DNA of 64,000 nucleotides from JBBQZP01 sp038207585 (GTDB taxonomy: Bacteria > Pseudomonadota > Alphaproteobacteria > Rhodobacterales > Rhodobacteraceae). Made by a program: the position numbers and the translations under genes. Location of the stretch: positions 1-64,000 of the forward strand of contig JBBQZP010000018.1 in assembly GCA_038207585.1 (NCBI GenBank). The letters are read 5' to 3'. Shown here piece after piece: positions 1 through 8,639 of the stretch (the first letter of the stretch is position 1; each line of letters begins with the position of its first letter). The notes beneath the pieces are model-generated. The model was given only the letters and a program-made list of their open reading frames with translations. It did not search any database and was not told where the DNA came from.

Positions 1-23
1 GGCGCTTGCAGCAATCCTGGCCG

Positions 24-1346
24 TCAGGCCTTGGGTGCGACCTGCATCAACGGCATCACATCCGCCATCTCCGGCCCTGCATCCAACCCCGTGATCGCCC
101 GGCGTAGGGGGCGGTAAAGCCCTTTGCCCTTGCGGCCCGTCGCGGCTTTCACGGCCTCGGTCCATTCGCTCCATGTCGTTTGCGTCCAGGGCTGCGGCGG
201 CAAAAGCGTCATCGCCTGCGTCACAAACTCCGCGTCCTCGGCATCAATGGCAGGCACGGCGCCATCGCGGAACAGGGTCCACCAGCCCTCCAGATCGTCC
301 AGCACGGTGATGTTGTCTTTCGCCACCCTCCAGAACGGTTCGACCAATGCTTCCGGCACGCCCAACGCCGCGATCCGTTCGGCCACGGCAGGCAGGGGCA
401 GCGCCTGCACATGGGCGCGGGTCAGGGGGAACAGGTCTTCGGCGTCGAACTTCGTCGGTGCCGCCCCGAAACTGCCGACATCGAACCCGTCCGCAATCTC
501 GTCCAGCGATCCTGCAAGAACGATCGGCTGCGATGATCCCAGCCGCGCCATCAGCGACAGCAGCGCCAGCGGTTCCACCCCCCTTGCCCGCAGATCGCGC
601 AAGCTCAGCGTGCCAAGGCGTTTGGACAATGCCTCACCCTGCGGCCCGGTCAGTAGGCTGTGGTGCGCAAAGGCGGGCGGCGTGCCCCCCATCGCCTGCA
701 TGATCTGGATCTGTGTCGCGGTGTTGGTCACATGATCCGCCCCACGCACGATGTTCGTCACCCCCATGTCGACATCATCGACCGACGACGCGAATGTATA
801 AAGCACCTGCCCATCCGCGCGGATCAGCACCGGGTCCGAAACCGACGCCGCATCAATCGAGATCGGGCCAAGGATGCCGTCGGGCCATTCGATCCGTTCC
901 TGCACCAGTTCGAACCGCCAGTATCCTTCGCGCCCTTCGGCCCGCATCGCGGCCTTCTCGGCGTCCGAAAGGCGCAGGCTCGCGCGGTCATAGACCGGGG
1001 GTTTGTGCATGTTCAGTTGTTTCTTGCGCTTCAGGTCCAGTTCAACCGGAGTCTCGAAACACTCATAAAACCGGCCTGCCGCGCGCAACTGGTCGGCCGC
1101 CTCGGCATACCGATCCATTCGCAGCGACTGCTTCTCGATCCGGTCCCAGGTCAGGCCCAGCCATTCCAGATCGGTCATGATGCCGTCGGCGTATTCCTGT
1201 TTGGACCGCTCGCGGTCGGTGTCATCCAACCGCAGGATGAATTCCCCGCCCGATTTGCGGGCGATCAGATAGTTCATCAGCGCGGTGCGCAGGTTGCCCA
1301 CATGGATGAACCCGGTGGGCGACGGGGCGAAACGAGTGGTTGTCAT
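24..1346 (-). CDS. gltX: Glutamate--tRNA ligase (GluRS), class I
   Basis: Charges tRNA(Glu) with glutamate in the cytoplasm; in alphaproteobacteria that use GatCAB, such enzymes may also supply Glu-tRNA(Gln). The 440-residue protein starts with the class I signature (PTGFIHVGN, about residues 10-18) and has the KMSKS-type loop as ALSKRLG near residue 240, followed by an anticodon-binding region. A GTG-initiated frame extends 7 codons further upstream, but the ATG chosen here is preceded by AGGAG at good spacing and opens directly with TTTRFAPSPTG, as usual in the family. Many alphaproteobacteria have two gltX genes; which copy this is cannot be decided from the window. The stop codon lies 24 bases from the window edge. 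Confidence 0.95.
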   Translation of the reverse strand: MTTTRFAPSPTGFIHVGNLRTALMNYLIARKSGGEFILRLDDTDRERSKQEYADGIMTDLEWLGLTWDRIEKQSLRMDRYAEAADQLRAAGRFYECFETPVELDLKRKKQLNMHKPPVYDRASLRLSDAEKAAMRAEGREGYWRFELVQERIEWPDGILGPISIDAASVSDPVLIRADGQVLYTFASSVDDVDMGVTNIVRGADHVTNTATQIQIMQAMGGTPPAFAHHSLLTGPQGEALSKRLGTLSLRDLRARGVEPLALLSLMARLGSSQPIVLAGSLDEIADGFDVGSFGAAPTKFDAEDLFPLTRAHVQALPLPAVAERIAALGVPEALVEPFWRVAKDNITVLDDLEGWWTLFRDGAVPAIDAEDAEFVTQAMTLLPPQPWTQTTWSEWTEAVKAATGRKGKGLYRPLRRAITGLDAGPEMADVMPLMQVAPKA

Positions 1347-1607
1347 GGCATTCTCCTGAACCCGCATCCCCTGTCACGCGCGGGGCGGTTTGTCCATATC
1401 GGGCAAAGCAGGGCTGGCCCGGACCGTCTGCCGGGCCCGGCGCTGGTCGCTTGGCCAATACCGGCGCTGCAACGACGGACCTTCGCCCCGTTACCCCATA
1501 AATGCACAGAGGGTTGCGCGCCTGCGCACACCGCCTGACCCATGCGTGATTTGCCATGCAGTGCACCTGCCCTAAACTCTTCGCCAATCAGAACCGGAGG
1601 GATAGAA

Positions 1608-2540
1608 ATGACCGACTTTCGCATGACACGCCGCCACGCCCTGCTTGCAGGGGCTGCCTTGCCGCTGGCCGCGCAGTTCGCGCCCTCCGCCGCGCGCGCC
1701 GAAGCACCGATGCTGGGGGCCACGACGCCGAAGTTCAACCGCTTCATGCTGGGCGGGTTTGAGGTGACGACGCTTTTGGCCGGCACCAGCACGGTGCCCG
1801 ACGTGCATCAGATCTTTGGCCTGAATGTCGATGACGCGACCTTTGCTGATGTGTCCGCCGCGAATTTCATTCCGACCGATGCCGCACAATTCTTCTTCAC
1901 GCCGACCCTTGTTAACACCGGCAAGGGCCTTGTTCTGTTTGACACCGGCCTCAACCCGGAAGGCATCACCGCCGCCATCACCGCCGCTGGCTACACTCCC
2001 GATCAAATCGACACAGTTGTGCTGACCCACATGCACCCGGACCATATCGGCGGGCTGATGGCAAACGGCGCACCCACCTTTGCCAATGCGGCCTATGTGA
2101 CGGGCAGCACCGAGCATAACTTCTGGATGGGTGCGCAGAATGAGCAATTCGACGCGCTGGTGCGCCCGTTGAATGAAAAGCTGACGATGCTTGATGACGG
2201 CGGTGCCGTGGCCTCGGGCATCACGGGCATGGCTGCACATGGCCACACGCCGGGCCACATGGCCTATATGATCGAAGACGGCGACAAGCAGATCGTGCTG
2301 ACTGCCGACACGGCGAACCACTATGTCTGGTCGCTGGCCTACCCTGACTGGGAAGTGAAGTTCGACGCCGACAAGGCCGCCGCCGCCACCACCCGCCGCA
2401 AGGTGCTGGGCATGATCGCCGCCGACAAGCTGCCCTTCATCGGCTATCACATGCCATTCCCCGGCATGGGCTATGTGGAGGCGGCGGGCGACGGCTTCCG
2501 CTATGTGCCCGCCAGCTATCAGATGATGATGCAGGGCTGA
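1608..2540 (+). CDS. Exported metallo-beta-lactamase-fold hydrolase (Tat signal)
   Basis: A 310-residue MBL-fold metallohydrolase of unknown substrate. The N-terminus carries a twin-arginine signal (TRRHALLAGAALPLAAQF, ending around ARAEA), so the protein is probably folded in the cytoplasm and exported to the periplasm. The zinc-binding motif THMHPDHIGG lies near residue 137, with further His and Asp ligands in AHGHTPGH and TADTANH. The ATG is preceded by GGAGG at a 7-base gap, which rules out the longer in-frame extension upstream. The gene is monocistronic and ends in a strong hairpin. The related quorum-quenching lactonases share the HxHxDH motif, so lactonase activity is possible but not shown. 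Confidence 0.85.
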   Translation: MTDFRMTRRHALLAGAALPLAAQFAPSAARAEAPMLGATTPKFNRFMLGGFEVTTLLAGTSTVPDVHQIFGLNVDDATFADVSAANFIPTDAAQFFFTPTLVNTGKGLVLFDTGLNPEGITAAITAAGYTPDQIDTVVLTHMHPDHIGGLMANGAPTFANAAYVTGSTEHNFWMGAQNEQFDALVRPLNEKLTMLDDGGAVASGITGMAAHGHTPGHMAYMIEDGDKQIVLTADTANHYVWSLAYPDWEVKFDADKAAAATTRRKVLGMIAADKLPFIGYHMPFPGMGYVEAAGDGFRYVPASYQMMMQG

Positions 2541-2562
2541 ACAGACCGCGTTCCGAAGGACG

Positions 2563-2597
2563 AAAGGCCCGCCACAAGGGATTGCGGCGGGCCTTTT
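2563..2597 (+). terminator. Rho-independent terminator after the MBL hydrolase
   Basis: A perfect 11-bp inverted repeat, AAAGGCCCGCC (2563-2573) and GGCGGGCCTTT (2586-2596), with a 12-base loop and a short T run. It begins 22 bases after the stop codon at 2540. The T run is only four bases, and the A-rich left arm could let it work in both directions. Confidence 0.8.
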
Positions 2598-2685
2598 CAT
2601 TTGCGTTTTTGCGATTCGTTCATCGCGGGAAACGGCCCATATACCCCACACAGGCGCGGGCATCGGCGGGGTCGGCCAGTTTGTC

Positions 2686-2928
2686 TTAATGGCTTTCGCC
2701 GTGGGGATACTGGATCACGGCCATCAGACAGGCATGACCGCCGACATCGGGATACCAATCCAACTATGTAGGGGATAATTATAATGCTGTCGGGCTTCGC
2801 GGTCCCGTCCGCGTCGCAGGTGTTGGCCGCACAGGGCGACTCTGCCGGGTATTGAACGGGTTTGCCGGATCAAGCCCGAAATTCGGGGCCAGGGTGGTGG
2901 CGGCCAGAAGCAGCGTGCGCAATGTCAT
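2686..2928 (-). pseudogene. Broken small exported-protein gene (two compensating frameshifts)
   Basis: No single frame is open, yet three consecutive pieces read like one roughly 80-residue protein. The first, from ATG 2926-2928, is a hydrophobic signal-like MTLRTLLLAATTLAP. The second, in another frame, reads GKPVQYPAESPCAANTCDAD and continues to about SIIIIP. The third, back in the first frame, reads DWYPDVGGHACLMAVIQYPH and ends at TAA 2686-2688. The start-to-stop distance is 243 bases, a multiple of three, so the two shifts cancel. The middle piece has high-GC third positions, as expected of real coding sequence here. The product would be a small cysteine-containing secreted protein of unknown function. 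It is either a recent pseudogene or a pair of sequencing errors. The rest of the interval 2598-3004 holds nothing else recognisable. Confidence 0.5.
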
Positions 2929-3004
2929 GAGAACCGGGATTGGGAGCCATCCCGGAAGCGCGCATTTCAAGCCCTGATCAAGTTATGACAGGGGTGCGAC
3001 GCCT

Positions 3005-4663
3005 TTACAGGGTGTCGCGCCAGCGGTTCACAATCGGATAGCGGCGGTCCAGCCAGAAGGCGCGCGGGGTAAGGCGGGTGCCGGGGGCGGATTGAAAGCG
3101 TTTGTATTCCGACAGATACAACAGGTGTTCTACCTTTTTGACGGTGGCATGGTCATAGCCCAGCGCCACAACCTCGGCCACCGAAAGCTCGCGGTCCACC
3201 AGCCCATCCAGAATGGCATCCAGCACCGGATAGGGCGGCAGGCTGTCATCGTCGCGCTGATCCGCGCGCAATTCGGCCGATGGCGGCTTGTCGATCACGC
3301 GGGGCGGGATCACCTCGCCCGCAGGCCCCATCATCCACGCGCGGTGGTTGGCGTTGCGCCAGCGGCAGGTCTCGAACACGCGGGTCTTGTACATGTCCTT
3401 GATCGGATTGTAGCCGCCGTTCATGTCGCCGTAGATCGTGCAATAGCCGACCGCCACTTCGGATTTGTTGCCCGTGGTCAGCAGCATTTCGCCGAATTTG
3501 TTCGACATCGCCATCAGCAAAAGGCCGCGCAAACGGCTTTGGATATTTTCTTCGGTCAGGCCCGGTTCGATGCCTGCAAACAGCGGCGCCAAAGCGTCAC
3601 CGACCGCCGCCTGCGGCCCCGAGATCGGCACGGTGTCCAAGGGGCAACCCAGCGCTTTTGCAACCTGCGCCGCATCATCCAGCGACGACTGCGCGGTAAA
3701 CTCCGACGGCAGCATCACACATCGCACATTCTGCGCACCAATTGCATCAGCCGCGATGGTGGCCACAATCGCGCTGTCGATGCCGCCCGACAGGCCCAGC
3801 AGCACCTTTTTGAACCCGGTCTTGCCCAGATAATCGCGCAAGGACAGGACCATCGCGTGATAATCGGCCTCCCACACATCGGGCAGGGTGGCAAGGGGGG
3901 CGGGCTGCGCGCGCCAGCCGTCGTCGGTGCGGATGAAATCCAGATGCGCCACGGCGACCTCGAACTGCGGCAACTGCGCCACCAACTGCCCGCCGGGGTT
4001 CAGCACGAAAGACGCGCCGTCAAACACCTGATCATCCTGCCCGCCGACCATATTAAGGTAAACCAGCGGCAGCCCGGTATCCACCACCCGCCAGACCATC
4101 AGTTGCACGCGGTGATCCTGCTTGCCCCGGTGATAGGGTGAGCCGTTGGGCACCAGCAAAATCTCGGCCCCGGTTTCGGCCAGGGTTTCGGCAACCTCGG
4201 CGTGCCAGGCATCCTCGCAAATCGGCGTGCCGATGCGCAGGGGACCGATCCGGTAGGGGCCATGCACATCGGCGGCGGTGAACAGGCGCTTCTCGTCGAA
4301 CACGCCGTCATTGGGCAGCTCGTGCTTCAGAACGACGGTCGCGACCTTGCCACCCTGCAAGACGTAATAGCCGTTATACAACTTGCCATCCCGAAGATGC
4401 GGCCCGCCGATGCCCAGCGCGGGGCCATCGGCACAGGCCACCGCGAGTGCTTCTATCGCCGCAACCGCATCGGCCACGAATGCAGGTTTCAGGATCAGGT
4501 CCTGCGTCTGATAGCCGGTGATGAACATCTCGGTCAGGGCCACCATATCGGCCCCCGCCGCGGCACCTTGCGCCCACGCCTCCCGTGCAAGGGCCGCATT
4601 GGCAGAAATTGCGCCCAATGTCGGGTTCAGTTGCGCTAGGGTAAGGCGGAAACGGTCCGTCAT
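3005..4663 (-). CDS. nadE: Glutamine-dependent NAD+ synthetase
   Basis: Catalyses the last step of NAD biosynthesis, amidating deamido-NAD with ammonia released from glutamine. The 552-residue protein has the expected two domains. The N-terminal nitrilase-type glutaminase has its catalytic triad visible as E45 (ALTEMF), K113 (LKHELPNDG) and C149 (TPICEDAWH). The C-terminal synthetase has the ATP pyrophosphatase loop LSGGIDSA at about 291-298. Length fits the bacterial two-domain type. The ATG at 4661-4663 gives the family's usual N-terminus MTDRFRLTLAQLNP. The gene is read divergently from the MORN-repeat gene, with about 150 bases between the two starts. Confidence 0.95.
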   Translation of the reverse strand: MTDRFRLTLAQLNPTLGAISANAALAREAWAQGAAAGADMVALTEMFITGYQTQDLILKPAFVADAVAAIEALAVACADGPALGIGGPHLRDGKLYNGYYVLQGGKVATVVLKHELPNDGVFDEKRLFTAADVHGPYRIGPLRIGTPICEDAWHAEVAETLAETGAEILLVPNGSPYHRGKQDHRVQLMVWRVVDTGLPLVYLNMVGGQDDQVFDGASFVLNPGGQLVAQLPQFEVAVAHLDFIRTDDGWRAQPAPLATLPDVWEADYHAMVLSLRDYLGKTGFKKVLLGLSGGIDSAIVATIAADAIGAQNVRCVMLPSEFTAQSSLDDAAQVAKALGCPLDTVPISGPQAAVGDALAPLFAGIEPGLTEENIQSRLRGLLLMAMSNKFGEMLLTTGNKSEVAVGYCTIYGDMNGGYNPIKDMYKTRVFETCRWRNANHRAWMMGPAGEVIPPRVIDKPPSAELRADQRDDDSLPPYPVLDAILDGLVDRELSVAEVVALGYDHATVKKVEHLLYLSEYKRFQSAPGTRLTPRAFWLDRRYPIVNRWRDTL

Positions 4664-4813
4664 GAATATGTCTCAACAGATCAGGTCGCTGCATACCTAG
4701 CAGAGTTGCTGGCAAGGAAAAGCCGAATGCGCGCGACCCACGCTTGTCAGGGGCGGGGTGCAAAGTTAGGCTGTAGCCTGCCGCAAAAGCGGGCATTGAA
4801 GCGGGGCGGGCAT

Positions 4814-6265
4814 ATGACGGTGGCATTGTTTGGGAAATCGGGTGCGGTTCTGGCGTTGGCTTTCATTCTGGCCGGGCCTGCTTGCGCGCAGGTTATCACC
4901 AAGCAATACGACGATGGCTCTATCTATGAGGGCACGTTTGCCGCCGGTCTGCCCGATGGCACCGGCCGCTATACCCTGCCCAACGGCTATGAATACGATG
5001 GCGCATGGGCCGCAGGTCAGATCAAGGGCGAGGGGCGCGCAAAATTCCCCAACGGGTCGGTTTACGAGGGCGCGTTTGTCGCGGGCAAGCCAGAGGGGCG
5101 CGGCAAGATCACCTATCCCGATGGCGGAACCTATGTGGGTGAATGGACGAACGGCCAGATCACCGGGCAGGGTGTCGCGAAATACGCCGATGGCAAAACC
5201 TATACCGGTGATTTGGTGAATGCGGTGCATCAGGGCAAGGGTCGGCTCGATAATCCCGGCGGCATTGCGTATGACGGCGACTGGGTGGCGGGCCTCCAGG
5301 ACGGTGCTGGCAGGATGACCTATCCCGGCGGCACGGTCTATGAGGGCGGATTTGTCGCGGGCAAGCGGGTGGGGCGCGGCACGCTGACCCTGCCCGACGG
5401 CACGACTTATGTGGGTGATTGGGCCGATGGCCAGATCAACGGCACCGGCAAGTTGACCCAGCCCAACGGCGACGTGTACGAGGGCGCGCTGGTCAATGGC
5501 CAGCGGCAGGGCAAGGGCCGCGCCAGCTATGGCGACGGCGATACCTATGAGGGCGATTTCGCCTCGGATGCGCGGCAGGGTCAGGGCGTCTTTCGCGCAT
5601 CTGACGGCACGGTTTATGACGGCGCATGGGTCGCAGGCCAGATGCAGGGCCAGGGACGGCTGACCTATCCTGACGGATCGGTCTATGTGGGTGCGTTCAA
5701 GGCGGGTCAGCCGGACGGGCAGGGAAAGATCACCTACAAGGACGGCTCGGGGTTTGATGGCGCTTGGGCGAACGGCACCATCGCGGGCAAGGGTCGCGCG
5801 ATCTATGCGGGCGGTATTGTTTATGATGGCGCTTTCGTCGATGCCCGCCCAGACGGTCAGGGTGTGATGACCTTTCCCGGCGGCTACCGTTATGAGGGCA
5901 GCTTCAAGGCGGGCGCACAGGCCGGGCGCGGCACGGCAACCTATCCCGACGGATCGGTCTACACGGGCGATTTCGAGGGTGGCGCGCGGCAGGGTCAGGG
6001 CCAGATCACGATGCCGGACGGGTTCAAGTATGTGGGCGCGTGGAAGGCCGGAGTGATCGACGGTCAGGGCATCGCGACCTATCCTTCGGGCGATGTCTAT
6101 GAGGGCGCGTTCGTGCAGGGCAAGCGGCAAGGCATGGGTGTGATGCGCTATGCCACCGGGCAGGAAAGCAGCGGCGAATGGCTGGCGGGGGTGCTGGTGG
6201 TCAAGCCCGAAGCACCACAACCCGAGGGCGGCGAAGTGCCAGCCGACGGGGCACCGGCAAACTAG
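4814..6265 (+). CDS. Exported MORN-repeat protein, 19 repeats
   Basis: A 483-residue protein built almost wholly of MORN (membrane occupation and recognition nexus) repeats after a signal peptide (GAVLALAFILAGPACAQ). I count 19 units of about 23 residues, each with a Y-x-G core (YEGTF, YDGAW, YEGAF, YVGEW and so on), ending in a degenerate SSGEW and a Pro/Glu/Ala-rich tail. MORN arrays form elongated beta-sheets used as scaffolds or lipid contacts; the partner is unknown here. The ATG at 4814 was chosen because the signal peptide starts there; the open frame continues upstream to 4706 but reads as low-complexity non-exported sequence. It ends 6 bases before the convergent photolyase gene. Confidence 0.88.
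   Translation: MTVALFGKSGAVLALAFILAGPACAQVITKQYDDGSIYEGTFAAGLPDGTGRYTLPNGYEYDGAWAAGQIKGEGRAKFPNGSVYEGAFVAGKPEGRGKITYPDGGTYVGEWTNGQITGQGVAKYADGKTYTGDLVNAVHQGKGRLDNPGGIAYDGDWVAGLQDGAGRMTYPGGTVYEGGFVAGKRVGRGTLTLPDGTTYVGDWADGQINGTGKLTQPNGDVYEGALVNGQRQGKGRASYGDGDTYEGDFASDARQGQGVFRASDGTVYDGAWVAGQMQGQGRLTYPDGSVYVGAFKAGQPDGQGKITYKDGSGFDGAWANGTIAGKGRAIYAGGIVYDGAFVDARPDGQGVMTFPGGYRYEGSFKAGAQAGRGTATYPDGSVYTGDFEGGARQGQGQITMPDGFKYVGAWKAGVIDGQGIATYPSGDVYEGAFVQGKRQGMGVMRYATGQESSGEWLAGVLVVKPEAPQPEGGEVPADGAPAN
4895..6185 (+). repeat. 69-bp tandem coding repeat array (MORN)
   Basis: Nineteen degenerate 69-bp units encode the MORN repeats. Neighbouring units tend to alternate between a Y-x-G-x-W type and a Y-x-G-x-F/L type, suggesting a 138-bp higher-order unit in the first half of the array. 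The repeats also keep the antisense strand open for about 480 codons between 6220 and 4766, which is a codon-bias artefact. Confidence 0.75.
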
Positions 6266-6271
6266 GCGGGC

Positions 6272-7792
6272 CTAAACCTGATCACCCGCGCGAAGATTTT
6301 TCAGAAACGCCTCGGCCCCGCCGATCACCGCGTCGCAATGGTCGCCGTCCATCCTGTCCCATGTCGCGTACATCTGTCCCATTCGGGGGTTTTTGGCAAA
6401 ACGGTCGCGGTGCCGGGTCAGGAAATGCCAGTAAAGCAGGTTGAAGGGGCAGGCATCGGGGCCGGTTTTGTCCTTTACCTTATAGGCGCACGAACCGCAG
6501 TAGTCCGACATCCGGTCGATATAGGCCCCTGAACTGACATAGGGTTTTGAGGCCACTATGCCCCCATCCGCCCATTGCGACATGCCGATGGTGTTGGGCG
6601 CCTCAACCCATTCGAAGGCGTCGATATAGACCGACAGATACCAATCATGCACCTGCGCCGGGTCCACCCCTGCCAGCAGCGCGAAATTTCCTGTCACCAT
6701 CAACCGCTGAATGTGATGCGCGTAAGCCATGTCACGGGTTTGCGCCACGGCGTGGGACAGGCAATTCATCCGTGTTTTCGCACCCCAGTACAGCGGCGGC
6801 AGTTCGGCGTGGTGGTCCAGCGCGTTTTGCGCAGTGTAGTCCGGGCCTTGCAGGAAATAGATGCCGCGAATGTATTCCCGCCAGCCGATGATCTGGCGGA
6901 TGAAACCTTCGGCGGCGTTTATCGGCACACGGCCCGCGCGCCATTCCAGTTCCGCACGCTGGCAAACTTCAAGAGGGTCCAGCAGGCCAAGGTTGAGGTA
7001 AGGCGAGATCACCGCGTGCGACAGCGTCGGATCGCCGGTCAGCATTGCATCCTGCGTATCGCCGAAGGTGGGCAGGCTGTGGGTGGCGAAATGATCCAGA
7101 GCCTGTAGCGCCTGATCGCGGCTGGTGGCCCAGTGAAACGGGCGCAATTGCCCGAAATGACCGGGGAACTGGGTGGCGACAAGGGTCAGCACGGCCTCGG
7201 TTTCAGCGTCAGGTTCAAACCGAAGGGGTTTGGCGCGCAAAAGGTCGGGGGCGGCGCGTTTGCGGTTGTCATGGTCATAATTCCACTTGCCGCCAGCGGG
7301 TTTGTCACCCTCCATCATCAGACCGGTGCGGCGGCGCATGTCGCGGTAAAACCACTCCATCCGCAATTCCTTGCGGTCCTTTGCCCAAGCCTCGAACACA
7401 TCGGTCGGGCAGATAAAGCGCGGGTCGGCGCGTTGGGCCACGGGCAGCGGCATGTCATCCAATGCGGCGATCAGCCGCCATTCACCGGGCCGGGTGGCGA
7501 TGATCTCGGTGGCCCCGGTTTCACCGGCGCGGCGCAACAATTCGCCGGTGATCGAATGGCTGTTGGCGGGATCATCCAGCCGCGTATAGGCGACGCGCCA
7601 GCCTTCGGCCGTCAGATGCGCTGCGAACTTGCGCATCGCGGCCAGAACCAGCGCGATCTTCTGCGGATGATGCGCGACATAGGTGCCCTCGGCCCGCACC
7701 TCGGCCATGACGATGGTGTCGGCGGCCTTGTCCGCACCCTCCAGCAGGCGTTCGGTCAACTGATCGCCCAGAACAAGGAAAAGCCGGCTCAC
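6272..7792 (-). CDS. Fe-S bacterial cryptochrome/photolyase (PhrB/CryB type)
   Basis: Light-dependent DNA repair flavoprotein of the deoxyribodipyrimidine-photolyase-related (FeS-BCP) group; characterised members such as Agrobacterium PhrB repair (6-4) photoproducts using FAD, a lumazine antenna and a 4Fe-4S cluster. The four cluster cysteines are present at C344, C432, C435 and C448 (YCGSC...DACPFN), each six residues before those I recall for PhrB (350, 438, 441, 454). The length of 506 residues also fits. Translation starts with GTG at 7790-7792, which overlaps the TGA of the upstream short-chain dehydrogenase (GTGA), so the two are translationally coupled. Confidence 0.93.
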   Translation of the reverse strand: MSRLFLVLGDQLTERLLEGADKAADTIVMAEVRAEGTYVAHHPQKIALVLAAMRKFAAHLTAEGWRVAYTRLDDPANSHSITGELLRRAGETGATEIIATRPGEWRLIAALDDMPLPVAQRADPRFICPTDVFEAWAKDRKELRMEWFYRDMRRRTGLMMEGDKPAGGKWNYDHDNRKRAAPDLLRAKPLRFEPDAETEAVLTLVATQFPGHFGQLRPFHWATSRDQALQALDHFATHSLPTFGDTQDAMLTGDPTLSHAVISPYLNLGLLDPLEVCQRAELEWRAGRVPINAAEGFIRQIIGWREYIRGIYFLQGPDYTAQNALDHHAELPPLYWGAKTRMNCLSHAVAQTRDMAYAHHIQRLMVTGNFALLAGVDPAQVHDWYLSVYIDAFEWVEAPNTIGMSQWADGGIVASKPYVSSGAYIDRMSDYCGSCAYKVKDKTGPDACPFNLLYWHFLTRHRDRFAKNPRMGQMYATWDRMDGDHCDAVIGGAEAFLKNLRAGDQV

Positions 7793-8454
7793 CAGACCAC
7801 CCGCTCCCCGCGCCAGTCAAAGAATCCGCCCGAGTCCGCCGGGGTCAGACCGTCCAGCACCGCCAGCAAATGCGCCGCCGCCTGATCGGGGGTGACCGTC
7901 GGATGGTTGCCGACATATTTCTCGGTGAACTTCGTGTCGACCGTGCCGGGATGCAGCAGCGCCAGAACCGCCTGCGGATGGCTGCGCGCGACCTCGATGG
8001 CGGCGGTGTGAATCAACTGGTTCAGGGCCGTCTTCGCGGCGCGGTAGGAATACCAGCCACCCAGAGCGTTGTCACCAATCGAGCCCACCCGCGCCGAAAG
8101 TGCCGCAAACCGCGCCGGGCGGTCCTTGGGCATCAATCGCAGCGCGTGTTTCAAGACCAGCAACGGCCCGCTGGCGTTAAGCGCGAATTGCCGCGCCAAG
8201 GCATCCGGGTCCAGAGCGCGCAAGCTTTTCTCGGGCCGGTGCATGCCGATCTCCAGCGCGCCGGTGGCGACGATGATTGTGTCATAGCCTGCCTCCAAAC
8301 CCTCAATCGCCGCCGCTACGCTGGACTCATCGGTCAGATCCACGCCGTCGCCGCTGCGCGACAGCCCCGTGACGTCGTCTCCGCGTGCGATAAGCGCCCG
8401 GACCATTGCCGCACCGATCGCCCCTGAAGCCCCGACCACCAATGAACGCGCCAC
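7789..8454 (-). CDS. Short-chain dehydrogenase/reductase (C-factor-like)
   Basis: A 221-residue Rossmann-fold oxidoreductase with unknown substrate. The N-terminal nucleotide-binding motif is VVGASGAIG and the catalytic Tyr-x-x-x-Lys is in SYRAAKTALN; the NAG-like stretch appears as ATGALE. The protein resembles the CsgA/C-factor branch of the family. The start is GTG 8452-8454, preceded by GGGAG six bases upstream; the longer frame to 8523 runs through a Rhodobacteraceae intergenic repeat and is not credible. It is the first gene of a two-gene unit with the photolyase, suggesting a role in stress or photoprotection, but no direct functional clue exists. Confidence 0.85.
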   Translation of the reverse strand: MARSLVVGASGAIGAAMVRALIARGDDVTGLSRSGDGVDLTDESSVAAAIEGLEAGYDTIIVATGALEIGMHRPEKSLRALDPDALARQFALNASGPLLVLKHALRLMPKDRPARFAALSARVGSIGDNALGGWYSYRAAKTALNQLIHTAAIEVARSHPQAVLALLHPGTVDTKFTEKYVGNHPTVTPDQAAAHLLAVLDGLTPADSGGFFDWRGERVVW

Positions 8455-8503
8455 GACACTCTCCCTTGTTTCGGCGTAGGACCTAAGGCATTTGCAACGT
8501 CTT

Positions 8504-8596
8504 GCAACTTCACGTTTGCCCAAATACTCGCGCCGCAGGCTCCAAGACCCGATGCAGGACGCTGCGCGGCGAGTATTTGGGCAAACATGAAGTTGC
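8504..8596. repeat. Inverted pair of a dispersed intergenic element
   Basis: Left arm 8504-8531 and right arm 8569-8596 are complementary at 27 of 28 positions, separated by 37 bases. Each arm is a copy of a motif of the form GCGAGTATTTGGGCAAACAT followed by GAAGTTGC, which recurs once each near 18751 and 32198. A transcript through this pair would fold into a long hairpin. It sits between the divergent short-chain dehydrogenase gene and the leu leader. Confidence 0.8.
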
Positions 8597-8626
8597 TTTT
8601 CTTCTTTTCTTTCGGACCCGCGTCCG

Positions 8627-8632
8627 TATAGT
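8627..8632 (+). promoter_or_regulatory. Candidate -10 box of the leu leader transcript
   Basis: TATAGT lies only eight bases before the leader ATG at 8640. The upstream spacer is pyrimidine-rich and no good -35 hexamer is visible at 16-18 bases. If this box is used, transcription would start within a base or two of the leader start codon. Confidence 0.35.
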
Positions 8633-8639
8633 GCGGCTT

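Noticed and set aside
1572..2663. A 363-codon open frame antisense to the MBL hydrolase gene
   Set aside because: It runs through the terminator hairpin and mirrors the codon bias of the true gene, whose Tat signal and metal motif are clear.
4895..6185. Regular 69-bp periodicity considered as CRISPR or satellite repeats
   Set aside because: The units are degenerate, multiples of three, and encode MORN motifs in one frame.
4766..6220. A 484-codon open frame antisense to the MORN gene
   Set aside because: It exists because the sense strand is a repeated, GC-biased coding array; its translation is itself periodic, and no ribosome site or family signature is present.
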